Below are positions 1 to 6,873 of a stretch of 64,000 nucleotides of DNA, piece after piece. The DNA lies in the NCBI RefSeq assembly GCF_003315205.1, contig NZ_QNRR01000002.1:342881-406880 (forward strand), given 5' to 3'. The DNA is from Roseimicrobium gellanilyticum. GTDB taxonomy: Bacteria; Verrucomicrobiota; Verrucomicrobiia; Verrucomicrobiales; Verrucomicrobiaceae. A program made the position numbers and the translations under genes. Under the pieces are notes generated by a model that saw only the letters and a list, made by a program, of their open reading frames with translations, was not told the origin of the DNA and searched no databases. Every line of letters begins with the position of its first letter. The stretch's first letter is position 1.

Positions 1-65
1 CGCCACCCAATGCCAGACGTGCTACCTTCGGAGATAACAAGGTGACGAAGAAAATGGGTGCGGGC

Positions 66-725
66 TCAATCCACGCGTGCCGTTGGTGTTGCGGGGGTGG
101 TGTCAGCGCTTTCTTCAGTGCTTTGTGAAGGCTCAGAGGGAAGGGGATGGGCCACCAGCACGAGACGGTGCGGCCTGCCTCCCGGAGCCTCTGCATCGTG
201 GTACTGGGCCGCGAGTGAGGTGATGCTCTCTGTGAGCTTCTGCGTGAATTCGGCTCTCTCCGCAGCCGAGCGAAAGCGGATTTCAGTATCGATGGATAGA
301 GTGGCGAGCCGCTTGTCCGCCTCCCGGGCGCGGCGCCACAGGTCACCCACCTCACGTACGATGCGTGCGCCCAGCGCGATGAGGTAGCTGGCGGAAAGGC
401 GATCTGCCGTGCGCGTGGTATCTGCGGCCACCGGACCCAGGGCTTTGGGCGAGACGACGTATGAGATCGCGGTAGCCACCATGCGCCGCTCCGTGAGACC
501 ACCCCACTTGCGCTCGCCTGCAGGCTTCACGAGATGGTGCTCCTCCAGCGCCTTCAGGTGGTAGTTCACCTTTTGCCGTGCCAGGCCACAGCGCACTGCA
601 AGCTCCGCCGCCGAGGCGGGTTGGGCGAGTTCGGACAGCAGGCGGCTTCGCACGGGATGGAGCGCCACGGTGGCGGCTTCCGGATCGGCGATGACTTCCA
701 CATCGAGCATCATACCGCACAGCAT
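66..725 (-). CDS. Winged-helix transcriptional regulator, ArsR-like (HTH_20 type)
   Basis: The product is about 219 residues. Its N-terminal third is a winged helix: an 'LHPVRSRLLSEL' helix, then 'SAAELAVRCGLARQKVNYHL' as helix-turn-helix and recognition helix, then a wing with 'ERKWGGLTERRM'. This matches the ArsR-like HTH_20 regulators often found beside polyketide cyclase/SRPBCC genes, which would lie before base 1 if present. The C-terminal 120 residues are helical and look like a dimerisation or sensing domain; no metal-binding cysteine cluster is visible. The first ATG (725) and the ATGs a few codons later are both possible starts. The sequence just upstream carries an inverted repeat that could be its own operator. 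The ligand and target genes are unknown. Confidence 0.8.
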   Translation of the reverse strand: MLCGMMLDVEVIADPEAATVALHPVRSRLLSELAQPASAAELAVRCGLARQKVNYHLKALEEHHLVKPAGERKWGGLTERRMVATAISYVVSPKALGPVAADTTRTADRLSASYLIALGARIVREVGDLWRRAREADKRLATLSIDTEIRFRSAAERAEFTQKLTESITSLAAQYHDAEAPGGRPHRLVLVAHPLPSEPSQSTEESADTTPATPTARVD

Positions 726-728
726 GCG

Positions 729-748
729 TTGACAAATAAACCTGTCAA
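729..748. promoter_or_regulatory. Inverted repeat TTGACA-N8-TGTCAA, candidate operator
   Basis: A perfect 6-bp inverted repeat separated by 8 bp sits 3 bases upstream of the first ATG of the minus-strand winged-helix regulator, in the short gap before the plus-strand rsmA gene. The position and symmetry suit an autoregulatory operator for a dimeric HTH protein. On the minus strand TTGTCA is followed 15 bp later by TATGAT, so the repeat could also overlap a promoter, in which case translation would start at one of the later ATGs. This is pattern only. Confidence 0.35.
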
Positions 749-866
749 TGCCGCATGTTCACCGCGATGTTCCTGCGCTGCCGCTGTCATTCCTATCATT
801 CTTTGCTGCTTCGCTGCTTTGCGTCTACTCTCCGCACTTCATTTGTTCCGCCCCAGACCTGCACTC

Positions 867-2189
867 ATGTCCTTCAAACCCAAGAAAAGCCTCGGCCAGA
901 ACTTCCTCAGTGACGCCAACCTCGCGAAGTGGATTGCCGACCAGATCCAGCCGGATGGTGCTTCCTTTGTCATTGAGGTCGGCCCGGGGCAGGGTGCTCT
1001 CACGGAGCACTTGCTCGGCCGGCCCCAGCACCTGCTGTTGATTGAGAAGGACAACACACTCGCCGCGGACCTGCAGGAGGAGCTGGCGGACAGCGGCCAT
1101 GCGGAGCTCTGGCATGGTGATGCCACCCGCTTTGACCTCCGCCCGCTGTACAGGCACGGTGGCGTGAAGCTGGTGGGGAATCTGCCGTACTCCATGGGTG
1201 GCGAGATCCTGAAGCACTTCCTCACACCGCCCACGCCCGTCGTGGAGGCAGTGTTCATGCTGCAGAAGGAAGTCTGCGAGCGCATCGCCGCGCGTCTGGA
1301 GGATGATGGCTATGGTGCGCTGAGCCTTCTGGTGCAGCATGACTGGGATGCCTCCATCCTGCGCATCGTACCACCAGAAGCCTTCAAGCCGCGTCCCCGC
1401 GTGCACTCCGCCATCGTACGGCTCACACCGAAGGCGCCGGGAACGCTTCCCGTGCACGACCGCCGTTTGTTCGACCGGCTGGTGCGCATGGGCTTCTCCC
1501 AACGACGCAAGCAGCTCAAGAATCTCCTCCCTGAAGCTCCTGGTGGATGGCAGGCACTGATGGACTCACTTGGTAAGCCGGTCACCGTCCGTGCAGAGGA
1601 GCTGTCCCTGATGGAATGGGTGCGCCTCACCCGGCACTATGAGAATCGTCATGAAGAAGACCGGGGTCAGAAGGCCAGCGAGATCTTTGATGTGGTGGAT
1701 GCGAACAATCAAGTGACCGGACAGGCCACGCGTGGAGAGGTGCACGCGAAAGGCCTGTGGCACCGCGCAGTGCATGTGTTTGTGTTCAACAAACACGGCG
1801 AGCTCTGGCTGCAACAGCGCTCTCACCTGAAGGACGTGCATCCCCTCGACTGGGACTCCAGTGCTGCAGGCCACCTGGATGCCGGGGAAGACTATGCTGC
1901 CTCCGCTGCACGTGAGCTGAAGGAGGAACTCGGCATTGAAGCGCCCACTGTATGTGTGGGCACCGTGCCGGCATGTGAAGCCACCGGGTGGGAGTTCGTG
2001 GAACTCCACGTCGCAGAGCATTCTGGTCCCATGCACTATGCCCCGGAGGAGATTGCGGGCGGGCAGTTCTTCCGCATGGAGCAGATTGCCGATTGGATTG
2101 CCGCGAGACCGCAGGACTTTGCAGGGGGCTTCCTGGAGTGTTTCAAGGTCTGGCAGGCTCGCCAGAGTGAACCTGGCGCTCCGGTCTAG
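867..2189 (+). CDS. rsmA: 16S rRNA dimethyladenosine transferase (RsmA/KsgA) fused to a Nudix hydrolase domain
   Basis: One 440-residue reading frame carries two enzymes. Residues 1 to about 262 are RsmA/KsgA, which dimethylates two adjacent adenines in the 3' hairpin of 16S rRNA: the N-terminal 'KSLGQNFL', the SAM-binding 'VGPGQGALT' (about 38-46), the catalytic 'NLPY' (105-108) and the C-terminal 'FKPRPRVHSAIV' are all present. From about 272 to the end is a Nudix domain with a complete Nudix box (335-357: G-x5-E-x7-REL-x-EE-x-GI). Its 'VVDANNQVTGQATRGEVHAK' opening resembles the YfcD/IPP-isomerase-like branch. RsmA normally ends near 260-270, so the Nudix part is a true extension with no stop between. 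The start at 867 gives the canonical RsmA N-terminus; the open frame upstream is not conserved-looking. Confidence 0.93.
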   Translation: MSFKPKKSLGQNFLSDANLAKWIADQIQPDGASFVIEVGPGQGALTEHLLGRPQHLLLIEKDNTLAADLQEELADSGHAELWHGDATRFDLRPLYRHGGVKLVGNLPYSMGGEILKHFLTPPTPVVEAVFMLQKEVCERIAARLEDDGYGALSLLVQHDWDASILRIVPPEAFKPRPRVHSAIVRLTPKAPGTLPVHDRRLFDRLVRMGFSQRRKQLKNLLPEAPGGWQALMDSLGKPVTVRAEELSLMEWVRLTRHYENRHEEDRGQKASEIFDVVDANNQVTGQATRGEVHAKGLWHRAVHVFVFNKHGELWLQQRSHLKDVHPLDWDSSAAGHLDAGEDYAASAARELKEELGIEAPTVCVGTVPACEATGWEFVELHVAEHSGPMHYAPEEIAGGQFFRMEQIADWIAARPQDFAGGFLECFKVWQARQSEPGAPV

Positions 2190-2271
2190 GCGTACGTTCC
2201 GGGCAGGCCAATGGTTGCCGGGAGAAGCGTTCAACCAATTGCACCACCGCCACAGCGTGTGCGAGTCGCGA

Positions 2272-2300
2272 TTGAAGGTTGAACCCTTTTCTTGTATTCT
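2272..2300 (+). promoter_or_regulatory. Candidate sigma-70 promoter
   Basis: TTGAAG at 2272-2277 and TATTCT at 2295-2300 are spaced by exactly 17 bp and lie 72 bp before the ATG of the following hypothetical gene. Each hexamer matches the consensus at four of six positions. No other signal supports it. Confidence 0.25.
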
Positions 2301-2371
2301 ATGACAAATATCTCTGCAGCACCTGCCTGCGGGCTGGCTGCGGTGAGTCAACACATAGCCAACCATCCGTT

Positions 2372-3100
2372 ATGAAACCGGAAGAGCGCGCCACATTCAT
2401 CCTTGGTCAGCTCAACTACGGCCTGCGTACGCAGTGGTCGCAGATTGAGGAAATCGAAGATTCCCTGGAAGCCATGCTTCGCGACGCCCACGCACGCGCG
2501 GACGTGCACATTCCACCGGATAAGCGCGCCCTGTGGGACCAGACGTGGAGTGAAGTGTGGCAAACTCTTTCCGCCATCCGCGAGGATGCCGCACAGTCCT
2601 GGCGGCTCTATGAGGCTGGTGATTCCGAACATGCTCCTGAGCCCTGGCGCGACATCTCCGCACAGGATGCCCAGCTTGATCGTCTTTTTGATACGCTCCA
2701 GCGCATCGGCCGTGAGTCCGTGCCCCAGCGTGATCTCGATCCCTGGTACGATTCGTGGAAGGGACACTGGGTCAACATCGATGGACGTCTTGCCAGCTTG
2801 CGCGCTCACGCCATAGCCACGCGTTTCCAGCTCGAGATGCGCAAAGAATACGGCCTCGACAAGGCGGACGACGTCACCCGTCAGATCCTTGAGCATCTGC
2901 CCGAGGACGCCACGCTCGAAGATGCTGAAAAATACGCTGCGGAGTATCGGAAGGCCTATCAGGAATTCGAAGACCATCGGGATCATCCCACACTTCGCGA
3001 TATCTTCCGCGGTCTCCTCCTTTTCCCGGAGGACACTCCGGATGATCACCTTGTGCGCCGCCGGCGCACGGAGGAAGAAGCGGCGCTCCACAAGGAGTGA
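2372..3100 (+). CDS. Hypothetical helical cytoplasmic protein
   Basis: The product is 242 residues, with no signal peptide or membrane segment. It is rich in Glu, Asp, Arg and Trp and looks almost wholly alpha-helical, with amphipathic stretches such as 'QIEEIEDSLEAMLRDA' and 'ATLEDAEKYAAEYRKAYQEF'. The ATG at 2372 is chosen because the in-frame codons upstream (from 2279) encode an unlikely Cys-rich peptide. It stands alone between rsmA and the convergent sulfatase gene. I do not recognise a family. The antisense open frame of similar length is a shadow. Confidence 0.65.
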   Translation: MKPEERATFILGQLNYGLRTQWSQIEEIEDSLEAMLRDAHARADVHIPPDKRALWDQTWSEVWQTLSAIREDAAQSWRLYEAGDSEHAPEPWRDISAQDAQLDRLFDTLQRIGRESVPQRDLDPWYDSWKGHWVNIDGRLASLRAHAIATRFQLEMRKEYGLDKADDVTRQILEHLPEDATLEDAEKYAAEYRKAYQEFEDHRDHPTLRDIFRGLLLFPEDTPDDHLVRRRRTEEEAALHKE

Positions 3101-3134
3101 GGGCGCGTCGGCAGGATGTAATACCAAATATTGC

Positions 3135-4568
3135 TTACTCCTTGCGGAGAATTGGATCTCCCTTCTCCACCATCCACTTTTTCAGCTCTCCCATCATCGC
3201 TTCCCGACGTTGAGCTTGCTCCGGTTGCGAGGCGAGATCCTGCAGCTCATGCGGGTCTTCTGAGAGATGGAAGAGTTGGGTGCGGTTCGCCTGTGGGTAC
3301 CAGATGAGCTTCCACCCATCCGTGGTTCGCACCATGCGTTGGGTGTCGGTAAAATACCCGAAGATGGCGCCGTGGATTTCCGGATTTCCACCGCGCAGCA
3401 CGGGCAAGAGGCTTTTGCCCTCCACGCTTTCAGGAATCTCCACTCCAGTCAGCTCGCATACGGTGGGATACAGGTCGCGCAGGTAGCACTGTGCTGAGAA
3501 ACGTTTGCCGCTGGGAATGCCGGGCCCAGCCATGATGAGTGGTGCATTAATGGTGTGCTCGTACTGGTTCTGCTTGCCCATCAACCCGTGGCTGCCGAGC
3601 GCGAGTCCCTGATCGCTGGTGAAGATGATGAGGGTATTGCTGAGGCGCCCCGTGTCTTCCAGAGCCTTCACCAACTTGCCGATCTGCGCATCGAGTTGCT
3701 CGACCAAGGCCAGGTAGACCGCGGTCTCGGCCTTCACCTGTTCCTCCGTGCGTGGCGCGGGAACGATGACTTCATCGCGGCCATTGATGTTGCCGTGGTC
3801 AAAGGGATGCTGTGGGCGGAAGTTCGCGGGCAGGGGTGTGTCTTCTGTTTTGAAGCGGCCTTCCTTTCCCTTGGGCCAGTGCAGCGGGTCATGAGTGGCG
3901 GTGAAGTTCACATGAAGGAACAAGGGCTTTTCCCTGGGGGATTGCAGCACCTGGCTCGCAGCATCGGCGATGTGGCTATCTGTGTCCGGCGTCAGGCCTA
4001 CACCGAGCTCTGGCATCGCCTTTCCGTCGGATGATTTGAAGGTCCAGCCCTTGTAGCCAGTCACCGGGCGACCGGTGGCGCTTTGGGGAGAAGTAAGGGC
4101 GGCGTCTTTTCCAGCACCACCACTGCTGAAGAGGCCTGCGGTCGCCGCGTAGCCTCTCGCTACAGGCGTGCCGTGCACATGCCACTTCCCGGAGTGCACT
4201 GTGTGCCATCCTGCCGACTTCATCGCCTGTGGCCAGAGCACCCACCCGGCAGGGAAGGGGATATTGCCACCTGTCGAGGCTGCCTTCACCACGCAGCGCC
4301 CTGAGAGCATCTCTGTACGACTCACGTGGCAGATGGGGTAGCCGCATGCGGCCCGTGTGAAGACAGTGCCGCGCCCTGCCAGGGCGTCTAGGTGGGGTGT
4401 CTTGACGGTGGGATGTCCGAGCGTGTGCAGCACGTCGGGACGCAAGTCGTCCGCCACAACGATCAGGATGTCGGGCTTCGCAGGTTCAGCGGCCTTGGAC
4501 ATGGTTGAAGCACCGGATGCTGCCAGTGCAGTACCCAAGCAACCCATGAAGAGCGTTTTCCACCGCAT
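3135..4568 (-). CDS. Secreted sulfatase (choline/iduronate-2-sulfatase-like)
   Basis: A 477-residue alkaline-phosphatase-fold sulfatase that would hydrolyse sulfate esters, probably on polysaccharides, outside the cytoplasm. It has a signal peptide (residues 1 to about 26) and starts the fold with 'ILIVVADDLRPD' (metal-binding Asp40 and Asp41). The formylglycine site is Cys80 in 'CHVSRTEMLSGR'. This keeps the C-x-x-x-R spacing, but with Val where most sulfatases have Pro or Ala. Further metal and substrate motifs are 'FTATHDP', 'FTSDQGLALGSHGLMGKQN' and the C-terminal 'YPTVCELTG'. Activity would need a formylglycine-generating enzyme or anSME encoded elsewhere. The neighbouring hydrolase and isomerase genes suit carbohydrate use. 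The substrate cannot be read from sequence. Confidence 0.92.
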   Translation of the reverse strand: MRWKTLFMGCLGTALAASGASTMSKAAEPAKPDILIVVADDLRPDVLHTLGHPTVKTPHLDALAGRGTVFTRAACGYPICHVSRTEMLSGRCVVKAASTGGNIPFPAGWVLWPQAMKSAGWHTVHSGKWHVHGTPVARGYAATAGLFSSGGAGKDAALTSPQSATGRPVTGYKGWTFKSSDGKAMPELGVGLTPDTDSHIADAASQVLQSPREKPLFLHVNFTATHDPLHWPKGKEGRFKTEDTPLPANFRPQHPFDHGNINGRDEVIVPAPRTEEQVKAETAVYLALVEQLDAQIGKLVKALEDTGRLSNTLIIFTSDQGLALGSHGLMGKQNQYEHTINAPLIMAGPGIPSGKRFSAQCYLRDLYPTVCELTGVEIPESVEGKSLLPVLRGGNPEIHGAIFGYFTDTQRMVRTTDGWKLIWYPQANRTQLFHLSEDPHELQDLASQPEQAQRREAMMGELKKWMVEKGDPILRKE

Positions 4569-4617
4569 GACAATAGAACGAATCGTCCGCAGTCGGCTTG
4601 CAGCGTGTGGTGGAGGT

Positions 4618-5718
4618 TCACTTCCCGCTTTCGCCGCCTTGCACGTCCAGTTTGATGAAGTCGCGGGTGTCCCACACTGGTGGTTTGCCTCGTTGTTGCC
4701 TGGCCAGCCAGTTCAGCGCCGCCTGGTGTACGATCTCATGCCCGCCCTGGAAGATGGTCACGCGCGTGTTCCCGCTGGTCTTGCGGAAGAGGGGTGTCCA
4801 TGCGCCGTAGGTGGGATCAGCTTCAGATGCGGCCCATTCACCCGGAAGTTTTTGCGTCTTGTAATACTGGGTGATCAAGGCCTCCGGTAGACGCTCGTTC
4901 TTGTCCACCGCGGCGTTGAACGCCAGCAAGGAGTGCGTGAACGGCACACTGCCGCTGCGGCCATCCAGCACGCCGGCGGCGATGTCTAGCGGCACCGTTT
5001 TTGCGGCAGCCAGCGAGCTCAGGGGAGAGCGTTTCCACGCGTCCTTGCGAAGCGCCCCGTCGGCAGTTGGTCGACCACCGATTGCTGCTTCGATGTCACG
5101 TGCGTACTTGTCAGGTGTTGGCGTTTCTTTGCCATCAACAATGGCTGTCTTCACGTGGTCTGCGTGCCATTGCCCCACATCCGAGATGCCACACCAGGCG
5201 CTCACACCGGCCCAGATCTCCGGATGCCTGCCGGCCATTTGCAGGGCCATGTGACCGCCACCGCTCACGCCGATGAGGTAGATCCGGTTTTCATCAATGT
5301 TGGTCTTTTGTTTGGCCCATTCGACGGCTTCCACCACGTCTTGCACGGCACGATCGCTGCCAAGCGCCAGAGGGGTCTTGTTGGGGCCGCGAAAGTCTGG
5401 ATGAACAAAGACCCATCCCTGGGCGATACACCACTCCGCGTACACGGCATCACCTCCAGCGGAGGCGTAGTTGCTGCTCCATGTGTGAAGACCCACGAGC
5501 AGCGGCTTCGGAAGCTTGCGATCCAGGGGGGCGTACCACATGGCAGGTTGCATCTGGCCATCACTGCACGGGATGTCGACACGCTTTACTTCTTTAGGCC
5601 AGATTTTCTTCGCGAGAGGATTTCCCTGCGGCGCCGTGGCAGGTGCCTGCGCCTGCAAGTCATGGGCGGGTGACAGCGCAAACATCAGAAAAAGAAGCGA
5701 GAGAAATCGTGGGGACAT
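4618..5718 (-). CDS. Secreted alpha/beta hydrolase, prolyl-oligopeptidase/esterase type
   Basis: The protein is 366 residues with a signal peptide ending near 'LQAQA' (residues 20-24). The alpha/beta-hydrolase core is clear: 'LLVGLHTWSSN' as the oxyanion strand, the nucleophile elbow 'GVSGG' with Ser152, a plausible acid in 'GVLDGRSG', and the catalytic His in 'FQGGHEIVH'. The layout is that of the dipeptidyl-aminopeptidase/acetylxylan-esterase group; peptide, ester or sugar-ester substrates are all possible. The start at 5718 gives the signal peptide; the open frame continues upstream to 6036 but runs into the divergent isomerase gene. It lies 49 bp before the sulfatase on the same strand, so the two may be co-transcribed. 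Confidence 0.85.
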   Translation of the reverse strand: MSPRFLSLLFLMFALSPAHDLQAQAPATAPQGNPLAKKIWPKEVKRVDIPCSDGQMQPAMWYAPLDRKLPKPLLVGLHTWSSNYASAGGDAVYAEWCIAQGWVFVHPDFRGPNKTPLALGSDRAVQDVVEAVEWAKQKTNIDENRIYLIGVSGGGHMALQMAGRHPEIWAGVSAWCGISDVGQWHADHVKTAIVDGKETPTPDKYARDIEAAIGGRPTADGALRKDAWKRSPLSSLAAAKTVPLDIAAGVLDGRSGSVPFTHSLLAFNAAVDKNERLPEALITQYYKTQKLPGEWAASEADPTYGAWTPLFRKTSGNTRVTIFQGGHEIVHQAALNWLARQQRGKPPVWDTRDFIKLDVQGGESGK

Positions 5719-5817
5719 GCCGTCATCGTGTAGGAGAGGATGCTGCACTGTCAATCGCGTCGCGCACGCTCCGCTCCACATTGACACCTCCAACTCACCC
5801 TGCCAGCATTTGGACCC

Positions 5818-6702
5818 ATGAACACGCGCCGCCGCTTTCTCCGCCAGTCCGTTGCCGCCGCTGCCGGCTCCCTTGGACTCTCTGCCTTGGCCCAACAACT
5901 GAAGCCCCAGGGAGAAAACATCTCCTACGGTCTCGTGACCTATATGTGGGGTGCTGAGTGGGACATTCCCACCATCATCAAAAACTTGACCGGGCTCGGT
6001 ATCGGCGGCGTGGAACTGCGTGTGGATCATGCGCACAAGGTTTCACCTGCGCTGAGTCCGGAAGAGCGTGTGAAGGTGCGGGATCAGTTCACCGAGGGCG
6101 GCATTGAAATCGTCGGAATGGGCACGAACTGCATGTTCGACGCCATCGACCCCGCGAAGGTGAAGGAGAACATTGAGCTTGCAAAGCAGTTCATCAAGCT
6201 GAGCCACGACATCGGTGGCAGCGGTGTGAAGGTGAAGCCGGACAAGCTACACGAGAAGGAGGGTGTGCCGAAGGAGAAGACCCTGGAGCAGATCGGCAAA
6301 GCGCTTGCGGAACTCGGCGACTACGCCATCGGCTTCGGCCAGGAAATCCGTCTCGAGGTGCATGGCCAGGTGACCAACCTCGCCGATGTCCGCAAAGTGA
6401 TGGAAGTGGCTGATGCCGATAACGTGCGTGTCTGCTGGAACTCCAATCCAGCCGATCTCGAGGGCGAAGGTCTTGAGAAGAACTTTGCCCTCGTGAAGGA
6501 CTATCTCGGCCGCACCACCCACGTGCGGAAGCTCGATGATCCCAAGTACCCCTTCGCCACCCTCGCGAAGCTTCTCGTCGAAGCTGATTATGATGGCTGG
6601 GTTCTCTGTGAAGCCGCCGACAAGGTGGAGGACAAGGTCAAGGCGCTGGGCGAGCAGAAGGCGATGTGGGACAAGTTTGTGAAGGAAGCGAGGGCGAAGT
6701 AG
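5818..6702 (+). CDS. Tat-exported sugar phosphate isomerase/epimerase family TIM barrel
   Basis: A 294-residue protein beginning with a twin-arginine signal (RRRFLRQS followed by an Ala/Leu-rich segment to about residue 27). The rest is an AP-endonuclease-2-like TIM barrel of the sugar isomerase/epimerase family: 'YGLVTYMWGAEWDIPTII', 'IGGVELRVDH', the metal-ligand glutamate in 'IRLEVHGQVTN', 'VRVCWNSNPAD' and the closing 'YDGWVLCEAAD'. Members of this group with Tat signals are abundant in Planctomycetota and Verrucomicrobiota and are presumed to act on sugars in the periplasm. It is divergent from the hydrolase gene, with 99 bp between starts. Its stop codon is also the first three bases of the heptamer repeat that follows. 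Confidence 0.88.
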   Translation: MNTRRRFLRQSVAAAAGSLGLSALAQQLKPQGENISYGLVTYMWGAEWDIPTIIKNLTGLGIGGVELRVDHAHKVSPALSPEERVKVRDQFTEGGIEIVGMGTNCMFDAIDPAKVKENIELAKQFIKLSHDIGGSGVKVKPDKLHEKEGVPKEKTLEQIGKALAELGDYAIGFGQEIRLEVHGQVTNLADVRKVMEVADADNVRVCWNSNPADLEGEGLEKNFALVKDYLGRTTHVRKLDDPKYPFATLAKLLVEADYDGWVLCEAADKVEDKVKALGEQKAMWDKFVKEARAK

Positions 6703-6868
6703 TCAGTAGTCAGTAGTCAGTAGTCAGTAGTCAGTAGTCAGTAGTCAGTAGTCAGTAGTGGCGGGCGAGAGCAAGTCATGAGCCAAGTCGGCCGCATGGT
6801 TATGTTCTACTTACTACTGACCACTCACTCACTGCTTACTGAATACTGCGCACTGACCTACTGATTAC
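6700..6868. repeat. Palindromic element built on the TAGTCAG heptamer, copy 1
   Basis: From 6700 there are eight perfect tandem copies of TAGTCAG plus a partial one, ending near 6758. About 58 bp of unrelated sequence follows. Then comes a degenerate right arm (about 6817-6868) built from the complementary motifs CTACTGA, TTACTGA and CACTGAC. The whole could fold as a long imperfect hairpin. It fills the gap between two convergent genes. A second element of the same design lies at 20139-20333, which argues for a dispersed family and not a chance microsatellite. Confidence 0.85.
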
Positions 6869-6873
6869 TCGGG

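Noticed and set aside
6700-6868. Possible CRISPR array
   Set aside because: The unit is only 7 bp with no spacers, and the complementary right arm makes it a palindromic element.
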